A DNA stretch of 64,000 bases from an uncultured Granulosicoccus sp. (GTDB taxonomy: Bacteria > Pseudomonadota > Gammaproteobacteria > Granulosicoccales > Granulosicoccaceae): assembly GCA_947499955.1 (NCBI GenBank), contig CANMQI010000010.1:204189-268188 (forward strand). Direction: 5' to 3'. Of this stretch, positions 17,501 to 26,154 are shown piece by piece (positions within the stretch are counted from its first letter, which is position 1; each line of letters opens with the position of its first letter). Made by a program: the position numbers and the translations under genes. The notes under the pieces were generated by a model. The model did not search any database and was not told the origin of the DNA. It worked only from the letters and a program-made list of their open reading frames with translations.

Positions 17501-20409
17501 GGGAACACATCGAAAGCGGTTTGGAGTTGGCCTTTCAGGAAGGCGATCTCACTGGCAAGAGCTTCAAATACTTCGAGAAGGAACGCTCGATGTGGCGCGG
17601 TACAGCGACAAAGATTGTCTACGAAGAGTTGAACGGCGAAATCGCGAAAGGCTTGTCGGACTTCATGACCGGCCTGGGTGACACGATTACTACGCTCGGT
17701 GGACAGCTTGGTATTGATGGCGCTGAAGAGATCATGTCGTCGTTCAGCGTGGCGACGCAGCGGCTGCAGGGTGATGACATTGAGGAGCAGCTGACCGGAT
17801 ACATGAACCGAGTTTCGCTCGGAGCGTATCGAGCAATCTACAACGAACTCGGGCCTCAAATGCAGGCAGCCGTAGATGGCGTCGTGGACATGACGGTTGG
17901 GTCTGTTGAGCGTCTTGTCGCTGCTGACCCCGGCGGCATGTTCGGCGGCATCATGCAGCAGATCAATACAGAGATAGCCAACGCTGCGAATGATGAAGAA
18001 GTGGCAGCGGCCCTGGAGAAGATCAAGGCCACTTTCGCCGAAATAGCGATAGTGACATATGACCTCGTGCCAGTGTTCGAAACACTCGGCATTCAGATGG
18101 GCGAGACTGCCGACGAGGTAAACGCCAATGCGTTCGAGTTCGCGGAAAGTGTCGGCGGTGCAAGCAATGCTGTCGCGTTGATGACAGGCTTCATGAACGA
18201 CTTCGCGCCAGCGGGAACCGTCGCTGCTGCGCAGCTCGATGCTGCACGACAGAATCTGGACGAATGGAACGCCTCGATGGGGCGTGGCGATAACGCTGTC
18301 GAACTGTTGAGAGGCAAGCTCGATTCGCTCGGTGAATCTGGATCGCTCGTCGGTTTGGCTCTGGACAGTTTCGTGACCGTAGTTGACGAAAGTACGGGCG
18401 CGATCCATGTCAACGAATCTGCTCTCGAAGCATGGCTGGCGAAGCTGGACCGAACAAACCCAGTCGTCGCAGACGCGGCTGCTGCCGGTGAATCGCTGCT
18501 CGAAATCTACAGGATGCAGGGCGAGGGCGCGATCACAACGAGCGAGCAGATGTATGAATACGCCTTGTCGCTCGACTGGACTACTGAGGCTGGTCGGGAG
18601 GCAGGGCTTGCTGCAATCGCTGTTGCTGACTCGCTGAAGCTGGTCGAGGAAGAGAACGAGCGACTGGCATCAAACCTTGAGTCAGTACAGGGCATCTACG
18701 AAAAGCTGAATATCGAGCTGGACGAAACGTCTCCGCTCACGATTGAGGCGACGGAAGCACTGATCGAGCTTGCCGGTGGGATGGATCAATTGAGATCAGC
18801 CACCAATCAATACTACGAGGAATTCTACAGCGCCGAGGAGCGGCAGCGATTGGAGTTGCAACTGGCGACCTCTGCTGTGGAAGCGTGGCACGCAACGCTG
18901 ACGCCTTTGCAGCTTGAGCTTGCAGGCATCACGGACGGCTCTGTTGATACCCGAGAAGAATTCCGAATGCTGGGCGACTACCTGCTCAGTACGGGTGCTG
19001 CTGGTCATGAAGCGTTTGTCGCGATGCTCAATGTGCAGGATTCATTCCTCACAATGATCGAGACAAACGAAGAGCTTGGCTCTTCGATGAGCACGATGGC
19101 CGACGATCTGAAGGACACCTTCGCTCAGATGCGTGAGGATGCCGAAGGCGCGACTGATGGACTCACTGTTGCTGTCATCGACAGTCTGGCTGGCATCGTG
19201 GCAGAGGCTCAAGAGTCTGGTCCCGAAATGCACAGGGTTCTGGCCGCATCTTTTGATGAAGTGCTTGCCGACGCTGGTTTGACTGCCGAGCAGCTGCCAC
19301 AACCACTGCAAGACGCTTACAACACAATGATCGCCAGCAGCGAAATGGCGAACACTTCGCTAAGCGTAGCGGCTGGTGAGACAGCTAACCAGTTGGGGGC
19401 CATGAAGGATTCGTGGAATTCCTACATGGCCGAAATGATCGAGAACTCAGACGGATCGGGTCGAGCGATGCTCATGAAGCTCGATGAGTCGTTCACTGAA
19501 ATGGTGAGCAACGCAGAAGCATCTGGCGGCAAGCTCAACGAAGAAATGCTGAAGTCCTTCAATCAGCTGCTTGCTGATGCTGGCATGACAGCTGACGACT
19601 TGCCACCAACGCTGCGTGAAGGCTTCGAGCAAATGCTGCAGGACGCTGCAGACACGAACACTGCGCTCCAAGGATCGTCTGACGAAATGAGTCGGCTGCT
19701 CGATTCCATGCGCCTGTCTTGGGATACGAACCTCGACAGCATCGTGGCAAGTGCCGATCACGGTGGCGACGAAATGGAACGATACCTTCAAGCATCGTTC
19801 GATCAGCTGGTGAACGAGACGCGCGACTCCTCTCAGGCAGTGCGGGATGCTGCTGTCTCAAGATTCAAGCAGATGTTGACGCAGGTCGGTATCACTGCTG
19901 ACGAACTGCCGCCAGCTCTGAAGCGCGGCCTTGATTCGATGGTTAGCAAGGCTGAAGAGGCGTCCAGAAAGTTCTCCAATATGACTTTCTCCACTGGCTC
20001 GTGGGGTGCTGGATGGCAAGCGTACTTTGATTCAAAAGACGGCTCGCACGCGGGAGGTTTGGGTAGCGTTCCGTTCGATGGGTACAGAGCTGAGCTGCAC
20101 AAGAACGAAATGGTCATGCCTGCGAACGTGGCGAACTGGCTGCGTCAGAACGGCGTACAGCCTGCGGTCGCAGCGAACAGTGCTCCAGATGTGCCTAGGG
20201 CGAACTCTTCGAACGAGAACATCGTGGCGCTTGAGGCTATACGCCAAGAGATCGCGGAACTCCGTCGTGATAACGAGAAAGCGGCCCGAAATGCCGAGTA
20301 CGCACTGAACAGCATCGCTTCGGGAACGCAGCAGCAGACAGTCACACTGAGAAGCGTCGAGAAGGGCAACGACAGACTCTCTCGCAAGATTACAGCGGCG
20401 ATCTCGTAA
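14563..20409 (+). CDS. Tape measure protein
   Basis: 1,948 residues from GTG 14,563, with GGAGG at 14,551-14,555. It sets tail length and is ejected with DNA. The first 330 residues contain the conserved N-terminal tape-measure domain (LFSESTEEADAAQVGLMAAARS, AMLQLTQALGSGVLRGDEFNSIMENG). Hydrophobic segments lie at about 386-443, and a Gly/Ala/Ser-rich stretch at about 840-990 could be membrane-active. A coiled-coil region fills about 590-800. Three copies of a 102-residue repeat occupy roughly 19,090-19,995. At about 50 residues per 7-8 nm, the tail would be near 290 nm; this is a rule-of-thumb estimate. Confidence 0.95.
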   Translation: MTDIAELAFRVDTSDIERATRALQALTKQGTSFSDAARLSSNAAATSFKEVASSAAGVQNGAKQASTGLNSVSEAAKKADSSTSSLNEQSKKLTTGFNDIKLKAVALAASVGATIGSYLKMSEQYRTMTSQLELFSESTEEADAAQVGLMAAARSSLVPLKEVSGLYTAILPTMRDMGYEQAEVLRVTELSATAMQLAGGNAAGHAAAMLQLTQALGSGVLRGDEFNSIMENGRGLAYYLAEGLQVPIGALREMAQEGELTGDIVVEALLSQGDEIERAWASYPVSIGAAWSQIQNAVLIAVGEMESVLGVGESISNMMLDVADGIYEGFDSVIDILLDVQAEWVSFKLSLQISDDAPYRILRSIGEAIEEIGDAIAPAMPYIGQFAGALATITAGYGGYVLAAGAITQIGVAVAFLGKAILAHPIAASIAAIGAAAYVVYDNWDGISEWWSGIWKSITDTIDAFMQKWDAFIDKIVGIKDSVGDIFGSVKDSVGDAVEDMAEGGENVVVGFWNGIMSKLGLIDEASEELAETPINTTEEVLDMHSPSKVMENLGKLTGDGFAAGILNSTKDVQEASGLMSMVAQKEFAEIAKALLEQRLELTGTAEEVQRYELGVKSITGAAADWIVETTATNNALEKQKEVSERVNGVIADLKLEHAALKVELQDGAAAAEVMKHRAEGYSQSQAVLAAELKISNEEMREQIRMNEQVARTMKGFAEEQEKARIELTLGEEAARRYELGLKGLDAAQIDVVMSGEKQIESMRKQAELREELSDGIQSAIVDADSVKDAFSNLGDFMRDWLETKIREFAANQVTVFLGLNGDGMESGFSGVISNVSKMLGGFGDTMSGLFGGVGQSLTGMLGSVGNTLGNLGTTVGNAIGGLFGASSSAATSVGSLSNAVNAAAGGMNSATAAMGSTTAGLSTLAGALGAGGLGYAVGELAGAANSAAVGVLSAVGSLVGGPLGAGLGAAIGSAFGSSWEHIESGLELAFQEGDLTGKSFKYFEKERSMWRGTATKIVYEELNGEIAKGLSDFMTGLGDTITTLGGQLGIDGAEEIMSSFSVATQRLQGDDIEEQLTGYMNRVSLGAYRAIYNELGPQMQAAVDGVVDMTVGSVERLVAADPGGMFGGIMQQINTEIANAANDEEVAAALEKIKATFAEIAIVTYDLVPVFETLGIQMGETADEVNANAFEFAESVGGASNAVALMTGFMNDFAPAGTVAAAQLDAARQNLDEWNASMGRGDNAVELLRGKLDSLGESGSLVGLALDSFVTVVDESTGAIHVNESALEAWLAKLDRTNPVVADAAAAGESLLEIYRMQGEGAITTSEQMYEYALSLDWTTEAGREAGLAAIAVADSLKLVEEENERLASNLESVQGIYEKLNIELDETSPLTIEATEALIELAGGMDQLRSATNQYYEEFYSAEERQRLELQLATSAVEAWHATLTPLQLELAGITDGSVDTREEFRMLGDYLLSTGAAGHEAFVAMLNVQDSFLTMIETNEELGSSMSTMADDLKDTFAQMREDAEGATDGLTVAVIDSLAGIVAEAQESGPEMHRVLAASFDEVLADAGLTAEQLPQPLQDAYNTMIASSEMANTSLSVAAGETANQLGAMKDSWNSYMAEMIENSDGSGRAMLMKLDESFTEMVSNAEASGGKLNEEMLKSFNQLLADAGMTADDLPPTLREGFEQMLQDAADTNTALQGSSDEMSRLLDSMRLSWDTNLDSIVASADHGGDEMERYLQASFDQLVNETRDSSQAVRDAAVSRFKQMLTQVGITADELPPALKRGLDSMVSKAEEASRKFSNMTFSTGSWGAGWQAYFDSKDGSHAGGLGSVPFDGYRAELHKNEMVMPANVANWLRQNGVQPAVAANSAPDVPRANSSNENIVALEAIRQEIAELRRDNEKAARNAEYALNSIASGTQQQTVTLRSVEKGNDRLSRKITAAIS

Positions 20410-21473
20410 TGACTGACGCTGAGTATCAAGCGTGGCTTGTGGACGTCACACGTGATCCGTACAGGATTCTGCTGATCGAACTGGACCACAGTACCGGCAC
20501 GTTATGTCTCGCTTCCGACGACTGGATGAGCGAGACATATCAGCCGTACTACGGGTGGCTGTTGTCTGAGCCGTACCTTGAAGATTCGCTCGAAAACTTC
20601 CTCGGTGTCGGAGACATTGAAGCGATCAATGCGAACTTCGAGGAAGTCAATTGGATGTCTCTCAATTGGCGCGGCTATCGCTGTCGCTGGTATTACGGCG
20701 ACAGAACGTGGCCGAAGAGCGACTTCAAACGAATAGCTACAGCGCTCATTGATGGATGCCGAGCCACTGACGGTCGAATCGTTACCTTCGACTTGATCGA
20801 GGGTGGTCAGCAGCTCAACAGAACATTCCGCACTACCGACTACACGAGCACGATCAGTGTGCCGTCGACGATTGAATTGATCATGGGGTGGTGTGGTCTG
20901 GACCCCGTGGTGCTGTTCCAGAACGTATTGGACGCTGAGTCGGCCTCTCAAGTGAATATCTCGTTCACGCCAGATTCCATTGCTCTGACAGAAATCAAGC
21001 GTCTCACGGACAGCATGGGCGCCTACACGCGCTTTTCTCAAACAGGCCAGCTGGAAGTATTCATTCCTGAGATCACAGCGTCTCCTCGCGTGCTGACAGA
21101 GGACGACATCATGTACGGCAGTATCAACATGATCGAGATCATTCAGCCGGTGAAGACGGTTGTCTGTGAACTCTATGACGGCACACGAATAGAAGCGGCG
21201 ACCACTGCGGATACCGGAGAGCTGGACGAGGAACTTGTGTTCAAGACAGTCCTTCGACGGACTGGTGACGCAACCCTATTCGTCAACAAAAAGAAACTCT
21301 ACTACTCGACTTCTCACGCTGTCTGGTCGATGCAGATATTCGACATCGCAAGTCAGCTGCAGGTCGGTGACGACGTGAGAATCGAGCATTCCGAACTTAC
21401 TGGCGAAGGGATCGTGACTCGAATCCAGCGAGCGCCCTTGTCGCAGTACACACTGATCGAGGTGACTATATGA
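20409..21473 (+). CDS. Distal tail / baseplate protein
   Basis: 354 residues, ATG overlapping the tape-measure stop. Beta-rich with several Trp/Tyr motifs (NWRGYRCRWYYGDRTW). The C-terminal part (LQVGDDVRIEHSELTGEGIVTRIQRAP) reads like the OB-type or hub domain of distal tail proteins. Position directly after the tape measure supports a distal-tail or hub role; the family was not recognised. Confidence 0.6.
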   Translation: MTDAEYQAWLVDVTRDPYRILLIELDHSTGTLCLASDDWMSETYQPYYGWLLSEPYLEDSLENFLGVGDIEAINANFEEVNWMSLNWRGYRCRWYYGDRTWPKSDFKRIATALIDGCRATDGRIVTFDLIEGGQQLNRTFRTTDYTSTISVPSTIELIMGWCGLDPVVLFQNVLDAESASQVNISFTPDSIALTEIKRLTDSMGAYTRFSQTGQLEVFIPEITASPRVLTEDDIMYGSINMIEIIQPVKTVVCELYDGTRIEAATTADTGELDEELVFKTVLRRTGDATLFVNKKKLYYSTSHAVWSMQIFDIASQLQVGDDVRIEHSELTGEGIVTRIQRAPLSQYTLIEVTI

Positions 21474-22315
21474 CCTGCGTGAATTTGCGTTTCGGTGCAA
21501 ATAACCACGTCGAGGACGCCGTACTCACTGCAACGCCAACACCAGTGACCGATCTGGAATGGCTGAAGGGTGAATGGCGTGCAGAGCAAGTTGTCTGGAA
21601 TCCAGTAACAGAAGACATCGTGATCGAAGGCATCATGCCCGATGATCGCCTTGCTGAGTATTTCGCTCTGCCGACGTCAAACCTGACAGGGTATGCCCAG
21701 GTAAAGCTGGAGCTTTTCTCGTCAACAGGTAGCACGACCGACGTGCTCGAAATGGACTTTCAGGATGTCGGTAGTCCGAAACCACTTGGTATCTGGCGAG
21801 CAGGGATCGATCCATATGGCGTGCTCGAAGACCCTGCAAGGCAGAGCGTTTTCGTCTACTGGCTTCCGAACTACGTGCGGTATCGCAAGTTCCGACTCAC
21901 CATCCGGCATAGCGCCGCTGGCGTCGCTGCGATTGATGACGTGCGCCTGCGTATGCTGATGATCGGCGAGAAACTGGAGCTGCAAAAGAACTTCTCCTAT
22001 GGCAACGAGATCAGCTTCCACACTGGACCGGAGCTGATTCAGACATCCAGTGGCTCGCATATTCCTTCACGTCGTCAGCGCATGTCTCGAAAGCTGAGCC
22101 TCTCGCTCGACCACATGGGCGACCGAGATCGGATCGCGATGTACCGATTCGAAGCGTCGCTCGATTCGCGAGCATTCATCGTGAGCGCTTACGGTGAGCA
22201 GCGACAATGGCAGTTCGAGAACTACAGTTTTCTGGCGCGTTTCAATAGCGAACTGTCCTACCAGCACGTCCAGTACGACCGCCACGCAACCAAGATGACT
22301 CTCGTGGAGATTTGA
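21470..22315 (+). CDS. Tail protein, unknown
   Basis: 281 residues, ATG overlapping the previous stop by ATGA. The first half is a jelly-roll-like beta domain (TGYAQVKLELFSSTG, YRKFRLTIRHSAAGVAAIDDVRLRMLMIG) resembling a carbohydrate-binding module. The second half (RRQRMSRKLSLSLDHMGDRDR, QWQFENYSFLARFNSE) resembles a DIT-like tail element. It probably belongs to the tail tip; no firm family. Confidence 0.55.
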   Translation: MTCVNLRFGANNHVEDAVLTATPTPVTDLEWLKGEWRAEQVVWNPVTEDIVIEGIMPDDRLAEYFALPTSNLTGYAQVKLELFSSTGSTTDVLEMDFQDVGSPKPLGIWRAGIDPYGVLEDPARQSVFVYWLPNYVRYRKFRLTIRHSAAGVAAIDDVRLRMLMIGEKLELQKNFSYGNEISFHTGPELIQTSSGSHIPSRRQRMSRKLSLSLDHMGDRDRIAMYRFEASLDSRAFIVSAYGEQRQWQFENYSFLARFNSELSYQHVQYDRHATKMTLVEI

Positions 22316-22316
22316 C

Positions 22317-23924
22317 GTGGCAACGTTCACGCCAATTCCGGTCATCGCGCCGATTGACTTCACCACTGAACTGCTTGAGGTCGGTGATCAGGTCGAATTC
22401 GTCGACAAGATGAATCGCTATATGTCCAAGATTCAGACTTGGGCATCGCGATTCGAAACAGCTGTGAACGGGATAAACACAACCGGCACGCAGCTCGTCT
22501 CCATGCAGATCAGTGATGCGGCAGACATCAACAATCTGACGCAACAGGTAGAAGACCTGCAGGAGCAGCTCGACAATCTTGACAGTATCGGCGATCTGAC
22601 TCCTCAGATGATGGCCGATCTGGTTGAGAATCTTGACGACATCATTCGAGTAATCAACGGCGTCACGAGCCACTCGCTCTTGGCTGGCTTGGAGGATGAC
22701 GACCATCCCCAATACCTGACAAACGAACGTGGTGACGCTCGGTATCCCAAGAAGGAAGAACTCGACGAACTCGTTCAACAAGTAGTCACGAACTCCGTTG
22801 TACCTGTCGCCCCAGGCGCGATGCTCGATTACTTCCTGCGCTGCGACTGGTGGCTGGCACCCAGGGATGCAGACTACTACTGGACGAATCGAGGCGTCGA
22901 GGTCGGCGGTGGTTTTATCGGCGGTATGGTGTATTTCCCTGACGAGTCAGCTGTTGACTTCAGGCAGATCGGTCTGTACGCAGCAGAGCCAGGGAACGGC
23001 GGTGGCGTCACGATTCCAATAGTCTCGCAGCTCGTGGACGAGTGGACTGTCGCTTTCACGTTTCGGTGGGACAACTTCGCTGACGTCGGCTCGAATCCCG
23101 TTCTCGACTTCACTGGCGCGAGCGGCTTGTCAATTCGCATTGATAACGCTCTGCTGAAGCTGACAGCTAATGGCGTCGTTTCGTCGATTGCGACACTCAC
23201 GACAGGCGTCGACTACACGCTCGTGCTGACGCACAACAAGGCGACACTGATCCCGACGCTGTTTCAGGACAACACGACATCGGTCGACTACGACCCAGTT
23301 GATATGTCTGCAGCGACCGAGATATTGATCGGTGCTGGTAATACTGGAACGCTGTTTATGGACGCGCAGCTTGGCGACATCGTTGTTGACTCAAGCGCGG
23401 CATGGTCGGCCTCAGAGCAAAAAGCTGCGTCGTCTGGTATGGCGATGCGGTGGGACGATGAAGGTGTGGCGAGTACCCGACGAGGCTACGAGGCTTCGTT
23501 CCGAGGTGTTCCGCAAGCAGGGCTTGGACTGCGCGGCACGTCGCTGTTTCAGGTCGCGCCTGATGACTTTTCAGGACCGCCATTCATTCCTGTGAACGTC
23601 GGACAGTGGGGCGTCTCGGTCGATGCGAGACGAACCAATGGCTATTGGCACGTAGTCGACAGACAAGGCACCACGGCGAAAATCGACGCTGGTTACGTGG
23701 GCACGTTCGTAATTATCGACTCCGCGCCAGAATTGCGGCCAGTGCCTGCAAGCTACATCGGGTACTGCCTGACCATCCTGAACAACTCCAGCAACGACAT
23801 CATTCCGACGTTCGCTGGTGCTGCTTCTGCCTTCAATCTGCGCAAGACGATCCGCGCTGGCGACACGGTGGTGGCGATGGTGATTGCAGAGAACAAGTGG
23901 ATTCTGATCGGAGGTGTTGAGTAA
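22317..23924 (+). CDS. Tail fibre with anchor domain and LamG-like domain
   Basis: 535 residues from GTG. Domains in order: an N-terminal anchor at about 18-75 shared with the fibre at 26,155; a coiled coil (QQVEDLQEQLDNLDS); the phage-fibre hinge motif GLEDDDHPQYLTNERGDARY at about 123-142; a jelly-roll or LamG/concanavalin-like domain at about 190-390 (WTVAFTFRWDNF, LVLTHNKATLIPTLF, ILIGAGNTGTLFMDAQLGDIVV); and a compact C-terminal beta domain. Likely binds surface glycans. Confidence 0.75.
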   Translation: MATFTPIPVIAPIDFTTELLEVGDQVEFVDKMNRYMSKIQTWASRFETAVNGINTTGTQLVSMQISDAADINNLTQQVEDLQEQLDNLDSIGDLTPQMMADLVENLDDIIRVINGVTSHSLLAGLEDDDHPQYLTNERGDARYPKKEELDELVQQVVTNSVVPVAPGAMLDYFLRCDWWLAPRDADYYWTNRGVEVGGGFIGGMVYFPDESAVDFRQIGLYAAEPGNGGGVTIPIVSQLVDEWTVAFTFRWDNFADVGSNPVLDFTGASGLSIRIDNALLKLTANGVVSSIATLTTGVDYTLVLTHNKATLIPTLFQDNTTSVDYDPVDMSAATEILIGAGNTGTLFMDAQLGDIVVDSSAAWSASEQKAASSGMAMRWDDEGVASTRRGYEASFRGVPQAGLGLRGTSLFQVAPDDFSGPPFIPVNVGQWGVSVDARRTNGYWHVVDRQGTTAKIDAGYVGTFVIIDSAPELRPVPASYIGYCLTILNNSSNDIIPTFAGAASAFNLRKTIRAGDTVVAMVIAENKWILIGGVE

Positions 23925-25177
23925 TGCCGGTATGGGACGCAATCGTAGAAGGCGCTCCGAAACTCGACAGCTCGCACTTCGGCGTGGGCTTCTATGAGGA
24001 CTGGATTGACTACGACGTCAACCAATCGAATGGCCCTGGTGCTACTGACGGCAAGTGGCGCAGAGGGTTCTATCTCGATCAGATGCCACCCGGGGGTAAC
24101 GCTGACTGGGGTGGTTCATTCTTCGGACACACAGCAGTAAACAACGAGCGGCAGCACTACGGCAGTCAACGATACAGGCACCCTGACGGCTACGAAGGCA
24201 TTCACGTTCAAGACGGCATTCTGGTTATGCAGAGTCGTCCGGTGGACAAGCGCAACTTCCGAGACATGGACCGCTGCCGTATCAATGGTGTCTATGGGCA
24301 GCTCGACAGCGCGGGTAATTCCTACTCTGCGCTGAACAACCACTTGGCGGCTTACTACGGTGAATCACTGACTACGCATCATCGCTACAGTCAGTCGTTC
24401 GGCGAGTTCGAGGCGCGTCTGAGAATGCCATACGGCGCTTATCTCGACCCGTCTGACGTACTGCAGCGCAAGTGTGTTTTCCCCGCATGGTGGCTCTTGC
24501 AGGCGATTCCGGTTGGTCGTGACATCAACGGCGACCAGACTGCAGACGGTTCGACGTGGATGCCTGCCAAGTTCCATGCTGGCAACATCGTGACCGAGAT
24601 CGACATACTCGAAGGGTTTGGCTACGACGCTTACCAAGCCCACCAGACATTGCACTACTACCTCGAAAACAGCTCTGGCCCGAACGACGGCGCATGGCAG
24701 GACGCTAGAACAGTGTTCCTCGATTTCGATATGTGGCGCGACTGGTTCACTGCCGGTGTGCATGTGACTCCAGGGAAGATTGGCATGTTCATCAATGGCA
24801 TCTACACCTATGTGATCGACACGCCGCCGGAGATCGGTGACGGCATGAGACTGGCTGTGCCCGATCCGCTGAGCCCAGGTAAGCCTGCCAGTTTTACCTC
24901 TGGCTATCAGCTGCACCCTGACGGCAACAAGCGATACATGCAGTTCTTCATGCTGTTGAACGTCGCCCGTGATTCGAGTCTCGGTGTGTTGAGCGGCAAG
25001 CAATACAGTCTCGATGCTGGCTACATGCCACCTCCGCATCAAGACACTGTGACTATGTATGTCGACTGGGTACAAGCAAAACCACTCATCACTGACAACC
25101 CTGATACTTACGGGATCATGGTTCGAGACAAGTATTTTCAGACGCACTCTGGCGGTTGGGCGGCAAACGAATCATGA
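23924..25177 (+). CDS. Tail-associated glycoside hydrolase, GH16-like depolymerase
   Basis: 417 residues overlapping the preceding gene stop. The active-site line EIDILEGFG (Glu225, Asp227, Glu230) matches the ExDxxE signature of clan GH-B/GH16, where the two Glu residues are nucleophile and acid/base. Surrounding motifs fit a GH16 beta-jelly-roll: FGEFEARLRMPYG, CVFPAWWLLQ, QTLHYYLENSSG and the late strand FFMLLNVARDSS. GH16 enzymes cut beta-glucans, agar, carrageenan or related polymers; the substrate cannot be told. No signal peptide, so it would act as a virion part. Flanked by fibre genes on both sides. Confidence 0.8.
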   Translation: MPVWDAIVEGAPKLDSSHFGVGFYEDWIDYDVNQSNGPGATDGKWRRGFYLDQMPPGGNADWGGSFFGHTAVNNERQHYGSQRYRHPDGYEGIHVQDGILVMQSRPVDKRNFRDMDRCRINGVYGQLDSAGNSYSALNNHLAAYYGESLTTHHRYSQSFGEFEARLRMPYGAYLDPSDVLQRKCVFPAWWLLQAIPVGRDINGDQTADGSTWMPAKFHAGNIVTEIDILEGFGYDAYQAHQTLHYYLENSSGPNDGAWQDARTVFLDFDMWRDWFTAGVHVTPGKIGMFINGIYTYVIDTPPEIGDGMRLAVPDPLSPGKPASFTSGYQLHPDGNKRYMQFFMLLNVARDSSLGVLSGKQYSLDAGYMPPPHQDTVTMYVDWVQAKPLITDNPDTYGIMVRDKYFQTHSGGWAANES

Positions 25178-26130
25178 TGCTTGCCGGAGTCGTTCAGCAG
25201 TACGTGAATGCTGCCGAGACGATTGTCTACGAAGACGCTGGAGCCACACTGCCAGCGCCGAAGTCTGCTCGTGTCGATGGATACAAGACGACCGAGGGCC
25301 AGATGGAATTCTATGGTCCTGATGGTGCCGACCCCGACTGGCGCTATGACGTCTACCGAAACGGGCAGCGTGTCCGGCAGTCCGTGACAGGGCCGTACTA
25401 CTGGTTCAACGATGCGGTTGCAGGGGAGACGCAGTACATCGCAGTGGTTACTGTCGATCCGAATACTGGTGCTTATTCGCTGCCTCTTGTAGTCAGAGCG
25501 AACCTCTTTCAGAACTCGCACGACTATGCTGTGAAATCGAGCTGGGAAGCCGTTTTTCTGCGTCCTTGCATCGTCATCACGCAGCCAGGGCCGTTTGTTA
25601 CTGGGTGGACTGTTGGCGTCTCTACGGGCGTTACAGTGGCTTCCACGATCAACGGAACAATTTATTCCGACACTACCGATGCCGATGGAAACTTCGTGCT
25701 CGCAGTCAACGACACGAGCGCAGACGGCGACAACGTGAGCGCCTCCTTGACCGTTAGCGGCGACACGTACACGACCGCATTCGAATACCTGGGTTACCCG
25801 ACCGACCAATACGCGACGCTGCCAGCGCTGAACTCGCTGCGTCTCGATGCGTACACCGATACAGCTGGAGCGCTGTTCATTGGGTATCCAGCAACTCATC
25901 AATCGCAATGGAGATTCGATGTCTACGTTGATGGCGTGCTTGTGCAAGATGACTTCAACGGCGCATACGTGGGCGGCATTGCGCCGTCGAGTTCAGGCGC
26001 GACCATCACTGTATTGGTATCTGTTGTGGACCCGACCGCTGGCACGTTCTCGCTGCCGTTCGTTATTAGCGGCGTAATGGTGGCCGGAGAGTCACTGCAT
26101 GGGTCTGTTGGTTCTTGGGACGATCTTTAA
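25174..26130 (+). CDS. Tail accessory protein with duplicated beta domain
   Basis: 318 residues starting at ATG 25,174 (ATGA overlap). Two copies of an approximately 80-residue unit are visible: residues about 26-107 (WRYDVYRNGQRV..., VVTVDPNTGAYSLPLVV) and about 216-304 (WRFDVYVDGVLV..., VSVVDPTAGTFSLPFV). Between them lies an Ig-like segment (STINGTIYSDTTDADGNFVLAVNDTSADGDNVSASLTVSG). It reads as a beta-sandwich fibre or adhesin that accompanies the hydrolase; binding target unknown. Confidence 0.65.
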   Translation: MMLAGVVQQYVNAAETIVYEDAGATLPAPKSARVDGYKTTEGQMEFYGPDGADPDWRYDVYRNGQRVRQSVTGPYYWFNDAVAGETQYIAVVTVDPNTGAYSLPLVVRANLFQNSHDYAVKSSWEAVFLRPCIVITQPGPFVTGWTVGVSTGVTVASTINGTIYSDTTDADGNFVLAVNDTSADGDNVSASLTVSGDTYTTAFEYLGYPTDQYATLPALNSLRLDAYTDTAGALFIGYPATHQSQWRFDVYVDGVLVQDDFNGAYVGGIAPSSSGATITVLVSVVDPTAGTFSLPFVISGVMVAGESLHGSVGSWDDL

Positions 26131-26154
26131 GTGTAGATATGGGACTAGGAAGTA

